Shown piece by piece: positions 36,903-44,860 of a DNA stretch of 64,000 nucleotides. Position numbers and translations under genes: made by a program. Source of the DNA: an uncultured Anaerolineales bacterium. Lineage in GTDB: Bacteria; Chloroflexota; Anaerolineae; Anaerolineales; UBA6663. Below the pieces are notes generated by a model, which saw only the letters and a program-made list of their open reading frames with translations, did not search any database and was not told the DNA's origin. Where the stretch lies: assembly GCA_937952305.1 (NCBI GenBank), contig CALFZO010000139.1, forward strand, positions 62,001 to 126,000, given 5' to 3'. Position 1 is the stretch's first letter, and every line of letters starts with the position of its first letter.

Positions 36903-37778
36903 ATGCTCATGGCCCTGCTCAAAACCATGCGGCCGCGCCAGTGGACGAAGAACATCTTCGTTTTCGCGGCCCTGATCTTCGACCACAAGCTCCTATCCGG
37001 CGACCTGCTGCTGCGCACCCTGGCCGGGTTCGGGCTGCTCTGCCTGCTCTCCAGCCTGGTCTATCTGGTGAATGACCTGGCCGATATCGAGAAGGACCGC
37101 CTGCACCCCAAGAAGCGCCACCGCCCGCTGGCGTCCGGCCGGCTCTCGCCGCGTGTCGCCGTGGCGGCCGCCCTGGTCCTGCTGGCCGGCGCGGCCCCGC
37201 TGGCCTTCGCGCTGAATCCCGGCTTCGGCATCATCGCCCTGGTCTACCTGGCCGCCAACCTGCTGTACTCGTTCTGGCTCAAGCACGTGGTGCTCATCGA
37301 CGTGATGGTGGTAGCGCTCGGCTACGTGCTGCGCGTGGTGGCCGGCGCGCTGCTGGTGGCCTCGGCCATCTCGCCTTGGCTGTACATCTGCATGACGCTG
37401 CTGGCGCTCTTCATCGGCTTCGGCAAGCGGCGCGGCGAGCTGCTGCTGATGCAAGCCGAGAACGGCAGCTCGCGCAAGGTCCTGGAAGACTACAGCCTGC
37501 CGTTCCTGGACGAGCTGATCAACCTGGTGGCCACGGCCACGATCGTGGCCTACTCACTGTACACGTTCTCGGCCGAGAACCTGCCGCAGAACCATTCCAT
37601 GATGCTGACCATCCCGTTCGTGCTGTACGGGGTCTTCCGCTACCTGTACCTGATCCACATCCGCGGCGAGGGCGGCGCGCCGGATGAACTGGTGCTGGTG
37701 GACCGGCCCTTGCAGGTGACGTTCGCGCTGTGGGGGCTGGCGGCCGTGCTGATCCTGTACCTCAACCCGCCGGCATGA
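36903..37778 (+). CDS. UbiA-family prenyltransferase, decaprenyl-phosphate phosphoribosyltransferase-like
   Basis: 291 aa with about nine spans. The prenyl-diphosphate motif is NDLADIEKDRLHPKKRHRP, which has the Lys-x-x-Arg-Pro ending of DPPR synthases, and the opening MRPRQWTKNIFVFAALIF is typical of this subgroup (Rv3806c type). It would transfer phosphoribosyl from PRPP to a polyprenyl phosphate, the step toward polyprenyl-phospho-pentose donors for GT-C enzymes such as those at 11249-25199. It is translationally coupled to the mevalonate kinase by ATGA. The second in-frame ATG at 36909 is an alternative start. Confidence 0.88.
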   Translation: MLMALLKTMRPRQWTKNIFVFAALIFDHKLLSGDLLLRTLAGFGLLCLLSSLVYLVNDLADIEKDRLHPKKRHRPLASGRLSPRVAVAAALVLLAGAAPLAFALNPGFGIIALVYLAANLLYSFWLKHVVLIDVMVVALGYVLRVVAGALLVASAISPWLYICMTLLALFIGFGKRRGELLLMQAENGSSRKVLEDYSLPFLDELINLVATATIVAYSLYTFSAENLPQNHSMMLTIPFVLYGVFRYLYLIHIRGEGGAPDELVLVDRPLQVTFALWGLAAVLILYLNPPA

Positions 37779-38746
37779 CGCCCGCCCGCGCCTCCGCCCC
37801 CGGCAAGGTCATCCTGTTCGGCGAGCACGCCGTCGTCTACGGCCAGCCCGCCCTGGCCGTGCCGGTGGCGCGCGTCCAGGCGACGGCCACGGTGACGCCG
37901 CAGACGGACGGCGCGGCCGAGATCTGGATCGACGCCCAGGACCTTGGCCGGCGCTACCGGCTGGCGGAGGCCGCCGCCCAGGACCCGCTGGCCGTGGCCG
38001 TGCGCCTGGGGCTGGAGCGCTTCGGCGCCGCGCCGGCGGGCTTCACGCTGACACTCCAATCCACCATCCCGATCGCGTCCGGCCTGGGCTCCGGCGCCGC
38101 CGTGAGCACGGCCATCGTCCGCGCGCTGGCGGCCGCCCTGGGGCAGACGCCAGACGCCGCCGCCGTGTCCGGCCTGGTGTATGAGACCGAGAAGCTCCTG
38201 CACGGCACGCCGTCCGGGGTCGACAACACCGTCATCGCCTACGGCCAGCCCGTGTTCTTCGTGCGCGGCCAGCCGCCGGAGCCGTTCCGCGTGGCCGCGC
38301 CGTTCCAGCTCCTGATCGCGGATACCGGCCTGGCCAGCCCAACCAAGATCACGGTCGGTGACGTGCGCGCCGGCTGGCAGCGCGAGCCGGCCCGTTTCGA
38401 CGCGCTCTTCACCGCCATCGGCGCCCTGGTGCGCGCCGCCCGCGCCCACCTCGAGGCCGGCCAGCCGGAGGCGCTCGGGCCATTGCTGGCGCGCAATCAC
38501 GCCTATCTGCGCGAGCTGGGCGTCTCCTGCCGCGAGCTGGACGCGCTGGTGGACGCGGCCCAGGCCGCCGGCGCGCTCGGCGCCAAACTCTCCGGCGGCG
38601 GGCGCGGCGGCAACCTGATCGCGCTGGTCACGGCGGCGACGGCCGCGCCGGTGGAGGCCGCGCTGCGAGAGGCCGGGGCCGTGCGCGTGCTGAGCACAAG
38701 CGTGGGGATGCCCGCCGAACCCCAAACGCCGGAGACCGGCCCATGA
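37775..38746 (+). CDS. mvk: Mevalonate kinase
   Basis: 323 aa from an ATG that overlaps the previous stop (ATGA). GHMP-kinase motifs: APGKVILFGEHAVVYG at the N-terminus, PIASGLGSGAAVSTAI as the ATP-phosphate loop, and KLSGGGRGGNLIAL near the C-terminus. KLLHGTPSGVDNTV contains the catalytic Asp. It phosphorylates mevalonate to 5-phosphomevalonate in isoprenoid synthesis. Its partners on both sides, a polyprenyl-phosphate enzyme and isopentenyl phosphate kinase, place it in supply of isoprenoid lipid carriers. It overlaps the next start by ATGA. Confidence 0.95.
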   Translation: MTPARASAPGKVILFGEHAVVYGQPALAVPVARVQATATVTPQTDGAAEIWIDAQDLGRRYRLAEAAAQDPLAVAVRLGLERFGAAPAGFTLTLQSTIPIASGLGSGAAVSTAIVRALAAALGQTPDAAAVSGLVYETEKLLHGTPSGVDNTVIAYGQPVFFVRGQPPEPFRVAAPFQLLIADTGLASPTKITVGDVRAGWQREPARFDALFTAIGALVRAARAHLEAGQPEALGPLLARNHAYLRELGVSCRELDALVDAAQAAGALGAKLSGGGRGGNLIALVTAATAAPVEAALREAGAVRVLSTSVGMPAEPQTPETGP

Positions 38747-39555
38747 ACGAGTCCGCCAATGACCCGCGTCCGCCGTCGATTGTTTTCCTCAAACTGGGCG
38801 GCTCGCTGATCACGGACAAGGCCACGCCGCGCGCCGCGCGGCCGGCGACGCTGGCGCGGCTGATGGACGAGATCGCGGCGGCGGGCGCGCAGCGGCCGGA
38901 GGTGCGGATCGTGCTCGGCCACGGCTCCGGCTCGTTCGGGCACGTGGAGGGCCGGAAGCACGGCACGCGCCAGGGCGTGCGGACCTTGGAGCAATGGCGC
39001 GGCTACGCCGAGGTGCAGTGGGTGGCGAACCAGCTCAACCGGCTGGTGGTGGACGCGGCGCGCGCGGCCGGCCTGCCGGTGGTCAACTGCCCGCCGTCGG
39101 CCTCGGCCGTGTGCCGGGACGGCCTGATCGAGAGCCTGGCGTTGGCGCCGATCGAGACGGCGCTGGCGCACGGGCTGGTGCCCGTGGTGCAGGGCGACGT
39201 GGCCGTGGACGCCGCGCGCGGCGGCACGATCGTGTCCACCGAGGACGTCTTTCGTTACCTGGCGCCGCGCCTGCGCCCGGAACGCATCCTGCTGGCCGGG
39301 ATCGAGCGCGGCGTGTTGACGCACTGGCCGGACGGCGAGATCGTGCCCGTGATCGCCGACGCCGAGGCGGCGGCCGCCCTGGGCGGCGCGCACACCGCCG
39401 ACGTCACCGGCGGGATGGAGGCCAAGGTCCGCGAGACCCTGGCGATGGTGCGGGCCGCGCCCGGCTGCGAGGCCCTGATCTTCTCGGGCGAGACGCCGGA
39501 CCTGGTGCGGCGCGCCCTGCTGGGCGAGGTGGTGGCCGGGACCCGGCTGCGCTGA
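38743..39555 (+). CDS. ipk: Isopentenyl phosphate kinase
   Basis: 270 aa, amino-acid-kinase fold. FLKLGGSLITDK at the N-terminus, GHGSGSFGH with the His that singles out isopentenyl phosphate kinases, VVQGDVAVD, and TADVTGGMEAKV as the nucleotide-binding end. It converts isopentenyl phosphate to IPP. With mevalonate kinase it points to the alternative mevalonate route, in which 5-phosphomevalonate is decarboxylated before the second phosphorylation, as shown in archaea and Roseiflexus. The decarboxylase is not in the window. Confidence 0.94.
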   Translation: MNESANDPRPPSIVFLKLGGSLITDKATPRAARPATLARLMDEIAAAGAQRPEVRIVLGHGSGSFGHVEGRKHGTRQGVRTLEQWRGYAEVQWVANQLNRLVVDAARAAGLPVVNCPPSASAVCRDGLIESLALAPIETALAHGLVPVVQGDVAVDAARGGTIVSTEDVFRYLAPRLRPERILLAGIERGVLTHWPDGEIVPVIADAEAAAALGGAHTADVTGGMEAKVRETLAMVRAAPGCEALIFSGETPDLVRRALLGEVVAGTRLR

Positions 39556-39605
39556 CGCCGGTCGAGCTCAGCCAGCGCGGCCCGACCGTGCGCGGCCGCA
39601 ATGAT

Positions 39606-40115
39606 TCAGCGGCCGAAGACCCCGCGCCGCAGAAGACCCAGCGGCGCCAGCAGGCCGCCGACCATCACCAGACCGCCGACGCAGGCGAAGATCCCGCCGA
39701 ACAGGGACGCGAACAGCCGGTCATCCTGGGTCACCGTCAGCGTGCGGGCGCCCCCATCGTCCAGGAAAGCGTTGATGCGGTCGACGATCTGGCGCTTGTC
39801 GTTGGATCCGGAGCTGTAGTAGCCGGTCAACGGCACCGCGCCGGTTTCGGTACGCAAGGCCACGCGGTAGGTGTCGTCGCCGTCGCTGTCTTCAGACACC
39901 TGCAGTTCGGCGCGCTGGATCTCGTTCAGCCGCACCGTCTGCGAGCGCGCGTTCAGGCCGAGGGCGTTGGCTGAGACGAGCGTGCAGGCGCCGGTGCGCG
40001 GCTCCGGACGCTCGCACGTCAACGTGGTCTGCGCGCCCAGGAACCAGAAGACGGCCAGCCCCACCACCACGAAAATGCCTCCAAAGAGGGTCAACCCGAT
40101 CATGCGACCCAGCAT
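39606..40115 (-). CDS. Two-TM membrane protein of unknown function
   Basis: 169 aa. One span near the N-terminus (8-28) and one near the C-terminus (about 138-160) flank an extracytoplasmic or cytoplasmic beta-rich domain (TLTCERPEPRTGACTLVS onward, including VRLNEIQRAELQVSED). The domain resembles PH-like membrane-protein domains, but no family is assigned. GGGGAGGGG precedes the ATG. It is convergent with the prenyltransferase operon. Confidence 0.65.
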   Translation of the reverse strand: MLGRMIGLTLFGGIFVVVGLAVFWFLGAQTTLTCERPEPRTGACTLVSANALGLNARSQTVRLNEIQRAELQVSEDSDGDDTYRVALRTETGAVPLTGYYSSGSNDKRQIVDRINAFLDDGGARTLTVTQDDRLFASLFGGIFACVGGLVMVGGLLAPLGLLRRGVFGR

Positions 40116-40203
40116 GGGCCCCTCCCCGATTGAACGGCCCGCCCCAACAGCGGGCGGCGTTAGTGTACCGCACCACCACCCCGTCGTCGCGCTATATTAA
40201 GGA

Positions 40204-40238
40204 ACCGCCGCCCTCTGTCTGTCGCAGCGGGCGGCGGT
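40204..40238 (-). terminator. Terminator of the respiratory operon
   Basis: A 10-bp stem ACCGCCGCCC/GGGCGGCGGT with a 15-nt loop and, on the minus strand, the tail TCCTTAATATAG. It lies 58 nt past the nrfD-like stop. Confidence 0.6.
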
Positions 40239-40295
40239 CAGCGGCCTCCGCACCAGGCGGAGAGGGTGCCCCAATCAGTCAAGCCAGCGCGGCGT

Positions 40296-41555
40296 TCAGT
40301 CCCCAGCGGCCGGGCTGAAGGCCGGCACGGGCACCGGGATCTCGGCTTCGGCCGGCTGCCCGTGATCGACGATGTTCAGGAAGCGCACGCCCAGCGAGAA
40401 AGCCAGCACGCCGTAAGCCGCGATGCCAGCCGCCACCACCCATTCGATCAACGCCGGGAAGTAGGTGGTGTAGCGCGCCACGATCTCATTCTGCAGGTAG
40501 GTCAGCATGATCAGCTGGCCGACCAGGTTGATGTCCCAGCGGTAGGCCACCACGCCGCCCACCACCAGCGCCAGGGCGAGCATGCGCAGCCCCGGCTGCC
40601 GCCGGAAGCGCGGCACCAGCAGCAGCACGGCCGGCACCAGCGCCCCCAACAGGATCTCGCCGATCCAGAAGTTGAAGGCGAGCTGACCGTTGGTGAGGAT
40701 ACCCAGGCCCTCGTTGCGGCCCGGCCAGTAGGTGTACGTCATCGCGAACGCGTCCCAGAAGCGGAAGTACAGGTAGCCCACCAGCACCCAGCCGACCACG
40801 AAGGCGATGCGTTCCAGCAGGCGGTCATCCACGCGCGCCTTGCTCGTCAGCCGCCCGGCCAGCATGGACGCCAGCACGGTCAGCGACATGCCGGCCGCCC
40901 CCGCCGACAGGATAAACAGCACCGACAGATCCGGCTTGTACCAGATCGGCCGGGCCTTGAGCACGCCGTACACGGCGCCCAGCGACGACTGGTGCAGTGA
41001 CGAAAGGCCCAGGCCGACCAGCGCCAGGAAGGGCGCGTAGTGATGGACGCCGGACATCCAGCCGGCCAGGCGCGGCCAGCGGCCCTTGAACCAGCCGGCC
41101 TGCGCGACGATGGGCATCATCTCGAACACCAGCACCGTGAAGTAGCACATGATGCACATCATCACTTCCCACATCACCGAGTGCGGGTTCCAGAAGATCA
41201 GGGCCTTCCAGAAGCGGAACGGCTGGCCGATGTCCATGAACAGCGACAGCATCGCCATGCTGTAGCCGATCAGGCCGATGAACGTGGCCGTGCGCGCCAC
41301 CGGCTGGTAGCGCTTCAGGCCGAGCAGATAGACCGCCGCGCACAGCAGGAAGGCGCCGGCGCTGAGCGCGATCGACGACAGGTCAAGCGTGATCCACAGG
41401 CCCCACGGCACCAGGTCGTTCAGGTTCGTGACGACCAGGCCCTTCCACAGGACAATGACGCCGCCGACGGCCGCGGCCGCCATCACGGCGCCGAGTGCAC
41501 CGACCCACAGCCAGAAGGGCGCCAGCCGGCGCGGACGCGCAGTTTGTGCCATCAT
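40296..41555 (-). CDS. NrfD/HybB-type quinone-reactive membrane subunit
   Basis: 419 aa with about ten spans, of the NrfD (PsrC/DmsC) superfamily. Typical pieces are VPWGLWITLDLSSIALSAGAF early on, PVARTATFIGLIGYSMAML, and RPIWYKPDLSVLFILSAGAAGMS with the Trp/Pro-rich loop. The family exchanges electrons with membrane quinones next to a ferredoxin-type subunit. Its start overlaps the ferredoxin stop (ATGA), so the two are produced together. The subunit would take quinol electrons to, or accept them from, the octaheme cytochrome. Haem b ligands are not obvious. Confidence 0.9.
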   Translation of the reverse strand: MMAQTARPRRLAPFWLWVGALGAVMAAAAVGGVIVLWKGLVVTNLNDLVPWGLWITLDLSSIALSAGAFLLCAAVYLLGLKRYQPVARTATFIGLIGYSMAMLSLFMDIGQPFRFWKALIFWNPHSVMWEVMMCIMCYFTVLVFEMMPIVAQAGWFKGRWPRLAGWMSGVHHYAPFLALVGLGLSSLHQSSLGAVYGVLKARPIWYKPDLSVLFILSAGAAGMSLTVLASMLAGRLTSKARVDDRLLERIAFVVGWVLVGYLYFRFWDAFAMTYTYWPGRNEGLGILTNGQLAFNFWIGEILLGALVPAVLLLVPRFRRQPGLRMLALALVVGGVVAYRWDINLVGQLIMLTYLQNEIVARYTTYFPALIEWVVAAGIAAYGVLAFSLGVRFLNIVDHGQPAEAEIPVPVPAFSPAAGD

Positions 41556-42328
41556 CGCTTCGCCTCCTCCCGCGCCGGCAGGTAGTACACGCGCGGCGCC
41601 GTGCCCAGGTCTTCGCGCAGGCGGTAGTGCGGGTGCTCGGCCAGCAGCCGGCTCACTTCCGACTCGGGGTCGTTCAGGTCGCCGAAGACGCGCGCCTTGG
41701 CCGGGCAGGCCACCACGCAGGCCGGGGTGGCCTCCGGGTCAACGCCGGGCGTCAGGCCGAGCGCCAGGCCGCGGTCGATGCGGTGCGAGCAGAACGAGCA
41801 CTTCTCCGGCACGCCGCGCGGCCGGCGCTCGATCTCGGGCTGGCCCCACTGCGGCACAGCCGGGTTCGGGCCCGTGAACTCCTCCCAGTTGAAAGCGCGC
41901 GCGCCGTACGGGCAGGCCACTTCGCAGTAGCGGCAGCCGATGCACTTGTCGTAGTCCATCATCACGATGCCGTCAGCGCGGTAGTAGCTGGCGCCCACCA
42001 TGCAGACCTCGACGCACGGGGCATGCTCACAGTGCATGCACGGGCGCGGCACAAAGACCGGCTGGCCGCCGACGCTCCCGGCCGGGATCACCCGGTTCCA
42101 GGCGATGTCCGGCGACACGTCGTTGTGGGCGCGGCAGGCCAAGGTGCAGTAACCGCAGCCCGTGCACTTGGCCTGGTCGATGACCATCGCCCAGCGGTGC
42201 TGGCTGGCGCCGACCGGCCCTGAGGCGCGCGCCCAGCGCGCGTACTGCAGGCCGGCTGCGCTGGCGACCCCGACGGCGGCGGCGGTCTTGAGAAAGGCGC
42301 GGCGAGAGAGGCGACGTTGCTTGGTCAT
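41552..42328 (-). CDS. Tat-exported ferredoxin-type electron transfer subunit (HybA/DmsB-like)
   Basis: 258 aa from the ATG at 42328, which has GGAG upstream. The N-terminus SRRAFLKTAAAVGVASAAG is a twin-arginine signal. Four cluster-binding Cys sets are present: CTGCGYCTLAC, CMHCEHAPCVEVC, CIGCRYCEVACPYGA and CSFCSHR with CVVACPAKA, as in HybA or NrfC. It should sit on the outer face of the membrane and bridge the NrfD-like subunit and the cytochrome. It is coupled to the NrfD-like gene by an ATGA overlap, and 13 nt separate it from the cytochrome gene. Confidence 0.95.
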   Translation of the reverse strand: MTKQRRLSRRAFLKTAAAVGVASAAGLQYARWARASGPVGASQHRWAMVIDQAKCTGCGYCTLACRAHNDVSPDIAWNRVIPAGSVGGQPVFVPRPCMHCEHAPCVEVCMVGASYYRADGIVMMDYDKCIGCRYCEVACPYGARAFNWEEFTGPNPAVPQWGQPEIERRPRGVPEKCSFCSHRIDRGLALGLTPGVDPEATPACVVACPAKARVFGDLNDPESEVSRLLAEHPHYRLREDLGTAPRVYYLPAREEAKR

Positions 42329-42341
42329 GGCAGCTCTCCGC

Positions 42342-43247
42342 TTATTTCCGCCAGGTCTTGTTCGAGCCGTTGCCGTTGTTCTGGAGGCGTTGGCCGGTGC
42401 GGCGCAGCCAGGGCGCCGCCAGCAGGCCGGAGCCGAAGCCGGCCACGATCGCCACGAACAGGAACGGCAGCGGGTTGGACGGCTGGGGGATCTCGCTGAC
42501 CTCAGCGGTGAGGCCGGAGGCCATCGAGTTGACGGGCGTCGGGGTCGGCGGCACCGCCCCCTCCAACGCACCCGCCATCAGCGTCTGCGAGGTATGGCAG
42601 GCATCGCAGGTCTCGACCTTCACCTCAAAGCCGTGGTCGCGCATGCTGTGCGGGTCGGCCGGCTCGCCGGACTCGGTGACGTGGCACTCCACACAGGTCA
42701 GGCCGACGGGCACGTGCGCCTGATGGGCGAAATTCGACTCGGAGTTCTTGTGGCAATTCGCGCACAGAGTCGAGGCGTCGATCTTCATCGCCTGGCCGGT
42801 GGCGTGGGCGTCATGGCAGTCCACGCAGGTCAGGCCGTTCTGACCGTGCTGGCTCACTTCCCAGCCGACGTACGTGGCGGTGTGGCACTGCCCGCACTGA
42901 TCGGCCTGGCGTTTGACCGTGGCCGAAGCCAGCGGATGCTCAGCCGAGATTGGGCTATGGCAGCTTTCGCAGCTCAGGCCCTGGGTGGTGTGGCAGCTCA
43001 AGCACGCTTGCGGCTTGCCTTGCGTCTCCCAGGTGGCCAGAAAGCCGTCGGTCGCGCCGGAGCCATGCTGGCCGGTGGACCAGGCGGTGTAGAAGCTTTC
43101 GTGGCACTCGCGGCAGTCCAGCGGCTCCGGCGTGGGCGCCACCGCCGGCGGCACCGGCTCATCGGCCAGCGCCAGCCCCGCCCCGAGCCCCCCCAGGGCC
43201 AGGGCCAAGATGATTGCAATTGTGAGTTTAGTCATTGGATGGGTCAT
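42342..43247 (-). CDS. Octaheme c-type cytochrome, membrane-anchored
   Basis: 301 aa from the ATG at 43247 (AAGGAG 8 nt upstream). A signal sequence (IAIILALALGGLGAGLALA) is followed by eight CxxCH haem sites: CRECH, CLSCH, CESCH, CGQCH, CVDCH, CANCH, CVECH and CDACH. A Pro/Thr linker and one C-terminal TM (PFLFVAIVAGFGSGLLA) follow. The spacing resembles the NapC/NirT-unrelated multihaem families (cytochrome c554/c3-like). It is the likely electron exit or entry of the complex on the outside. No CxxCK site, so it is not an NrfA-type nitrite reductase by motif. Confidence 0.93.
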   Translation of the reverse strand: MTHPMTKLTIAIILALALGGLGAGLALADEPVPPAVAPTPEPLDCRECHESFYTAWSTGQHGSGATDGFLATWETQGKPQACLSCHTTQGLSCESCHSPISAEHPLASATVKRQADQCGQCHTATYVGWEVSQHGQNGLTCVDCHDAHATGQAMKIDASTLCANCHKNSESNFAHQAHVPVGLTCVECHVTESGEPADPHSMRDHGFEVKVETCDACHTSQTLMAGALEGAVPPTPTPVNSMASGLTAEVSEIPQPSNPLPFLFVAIVAGFGSGLLAAPWLRRTGQRLQNNGNGSNKTWRK

Positions 43248-43269
43248 CGTCGTCTCCTTGCCTGGCCGG

Positions 43270-43617
43270 CTAACGGCCGGCGGCAAGCACTGTCTGCGCT
43301 GTCTGCGGAACGGTCGGTCCACGAAAGACTTGGCACTCCAGGCACGCGTTCCGCAGCGTGCCGTCGGCGGACCGCCAGTGCTGCCAGCAGGCGCTTTCCG
43401 GATGTTGGTAAGCCGGGCAGCCGGCGCGCTTCTCTTCAGGGCAGGCGCGCACCTGCCAGCACGGCGTGGCCGGCACGCGCTCCGCGAGGAGCCTGGCCTC
43501 AGCCTCGCGCTGCCAGCCCTGGTCCAGGCGCTTCAGCCACCAGACCAGCAACGCCAGCACGCCCACCGGCAGACCCAGCCGCAACGCCAGGCCAACCAGA
43601 ATCGCTAGCAGTTCCAT
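43270..43617 (-). CDS. Membrane protein with Cys-Trp (two-CW-like) domain
   Basis: 115 aa from the ATG at 43617, with AGGTGG upstream; longer frames lack a ribosome site. One TM at about 5-28 precedes a short helix and a Cys-rich domain: PCWQVRACPEE, GCPAYQHPE, ACWQHW, ACLECQVF. The six Cys and two Cys-Trp pairs are the pattern of the 'two-CW' domain found in some bacterial sensors, which probably binds a metal or cluster. It comes directly before the octaheme cytochrome gene (22 nt), so it may be an assembly or redox-sensing subunit. Confidence 0.7.
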   Translation of the reverse strand: MELLAILVGLALRLGLPVGVLALLVWWLKRLDQGWQREAEARLLAERVPATPCWQVRACPEEKRAGCPAYQHPESACWQHWRSADGTLRNACLECQVFRGPTVPQTAQTVLAAGR

Positions 43618-43628
43618 CGGGCCACCTC

Positions 43629-43736
43629 TCATGCCAACAGCTTGCGAACCAGGCTGCTGAGCACAACCATCGCGGCCAGCGGCAGCGCCAGCCGCAGCAC
43701 GATCATCGCCGTGACAACCGTGAACCCGTACAACAT
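43629..43736 (-). CDS. 35-aa single-span membrane peptide
   Basis: MLYGFTVVTAMIVLRLALPL begins a 35-aa product that ends in VRKLLA, with one membrane span (about 5-30) and a basic C-terminus. It has the best ribosome site in the window, AAAGGAGG with a 5-nt spacer. Its stop lies 11 nt before the Cys-Trp gene's start, so it opens the respiratory operon. Small hydrophobic subunits of this size are known in other respiratory complexes (CcoQ, CydX). No homology is claimed. Confidence 0.7.
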   Translation of the reverse strand: MLYGFTVVTAMIVLRLALPLAAMVVLSSLVRKLLA

Positions 43737-43777
43737 GTCGGCCTCCTTTGCGCCGTCCGAGTGATCGGCACAGCATT

Positions 43778-43806
43778 ACTGTAGGGCCCGGGTCCAGCCG
43801 CGTAAA
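43778..43806 (-). promoter_or_regulatory. Promoter of the respiratory operon
   Basis: On the minus strand: -35 TTTACG (43801-43806), a 17-bp spacer, -10 TACAGT (43778-43783). The predicted start is about 35 nt before the 35-aa gene. The spacer contains GCCCGGGTCC (43786-43795), whose reverse complement recurs at 43857-43866. Confidence 0.5.
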
Positions 43807-43866
43807 TCAGGCGACCACCCCAACTTTTCGGCTGCGAGCCGGCGGCCTTCACCCCAGGACCCGGGC
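43786..43866. repeat. Separated 10-bp inverted repeat around the respiratory promoter
   Basis: GCCCGGGTCC at 43786-43795 and GGACCCGGGC at 43857-43866 are exact reverse complements, with centres 71 bp apart. One copy lies between -35 and -10, so a repressor bound at both could loop the DNA. Alternatively it is a chance GC-rich match. Confidence 0.4.
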
Positions 43867-43937
43867 AAAGACCCCAGTCGCCACCGCGCCGAAGTGGGGC
43901 GGCGCCTGGACCTGACTCCACAGCCGGCGGGCAACAA

Positions 43938-43972
43938 AACAGCCCACCCCCGCCGAACGGGGATGGGCTGTT
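43938..43972 (-). terminator. Terminator of the rRNA methyltransferase gene
   Basis: A 14-pair stem with one mismatch (AACAGCCCA… with …TGGGCTGTT) and a 7-nt loop, followed on the minus strand by TTGTTGC; together with the end of the stem this reads TTTTGTT. It isolates the respiratory operon from the gene upstream. Confidence 0.8.
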
Positions 43973-44013
43973 CGCAGTAGCGCCGTGGGTGGCTTATCCG
44001 CCGCAGATGGGGG

Positions 44014-44814
44014 CTATGCCCCAGGACCGGCCGCCTTCATGGCGTACAACAAGACGCCGGTGGCCACGGCCAGATTGAGCGAGGTCACGCGCCCCTCCAT
44101 CGGCAGCCGCACCATCTCGTCGCAGGCCGCCTCCTGGTCCGCCGTCAGGCCCTCGCGCTCGCTGCCCATCATCAGCACGCACGGTTGTCGATAGCGCGCG
44201 GCGCGGTAATCGGTGGCGCCGCGTTCAGAGGTCCCGTACAGGCGGTAGCCCTGGGCGCGCGCCCACGCCCCGAACTCGGCGAAGGTGGCCGTGACGATGG
44301 GCTTCCAGAACAGCGCGCCCAGGCTGGCGCGGACGGCGTTCGGGTGCGTGGGGTCGGCGCCGCCATCGAGCAGCAGCAAGCCGCTGGCGCCGACCGCGTC
44401 CAGGGTACGGATAATGGTGCCGATGTTGCCGGGGTCCTGCGGGCTCACCAGCGCCACCAGCCACGGGTGTGTGCTCGGTGTCAACGCCGCCAGCGGCGCC
44501 GTGGCGCGGCGCACCACCGCCAGGATGCCCTGCGGGTTGTCCTTCTCGGCGATGGACCGGAACACGTCGGCGGCCAGCGCGTAACAGCGCCGGCCGAGGG
44601 CCGTCTGCTCGCGGATCACGTCTTGGGCGAAGCCGCTCTTCAGCAATTCCGGCGCATAACACAGGTACTCAATGGGCGCGCCGGCCGCGGCCGCCTCGCC
44701 GACCGGGCGGATGCCTTCCACCACAAACAGGCCGGTCCCGTCGCGGGCCTTGCGCTGCTGCAGTTGGCGGGCCTGCTTGATGTGCGGGTTGCGGGGATTG
44801 GTGAGAGTCGTCAT
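44014..44814 (-). CDS. SpoU/TrmH-family RNA 2'-O-methyltransferase
   Basis: 266 aa. An N-terminal RNA-binding region (NPHIKQARQLQQRKARDGTGLFVVEG) is followed by the SPOUT knot domain with the three SpoU motifs: SPQDPGNIGTIIRTLDA (motif 1, Asn and Arg), MMGSEREGL (motif 2) and LPMEGRVTSLNLAVAT (motif 3, Ser-Leu-Asn). It methylates ribose 2'-OH in rRNA or tRNA. The RlmB/TsnR side of the family is most likely, but the exact site cannot be read. It diverges from the dehydrogenase gene. Confidence 0.94.
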   Translation of the reverse strand: MTTLTNPRNPHIKQARQLQQRKARDGTGLFVVEGIRPVGEAAAAGAPIEYLCYAPELLKSGFAQDVIREQTALGRRCYALAADVFRSIAEKDNPQGILAVVRRATAPLAALTPSTHPWLVALVSPQDPGNIGTIIRTLDAVGASGLLLLDGGADPTHPNAVRASLGALFWKPIVTATFAEFGAWARAQGYRLYGTSERGATDYRAARYRQPCVLMMGSEREGLTADQEAACDEMVRLPMEGRVTSLNLAVATGVLLYAMKAAGPGA

Positions 44815-44829
44815 AGCTGCGGCCGATTG

Positions 44830-44858
44830 TACTACCGCGCGTGCGTTACTACCGCGCG
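44830..44858. repeat. Direct repeat upstream of the dehydrogenase promoter
   Basis: TACTACCGCGCG occurs at 44830-44841 and again at 44847-44858, a period of 17 bp, ending 2 bp before the -35 box. It could be a tandem regulator site or a slippage product. Confidence 0.4.
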
Positions 44859-44860
44859 CG

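Noticed and set aside
42342..43247. NrfA-type nitrite reductase for the octaheme gene
   Set aside because: It lacks a CxxCK active-site haem and is much shorter than NrfA or octaheme nitrite reductases.
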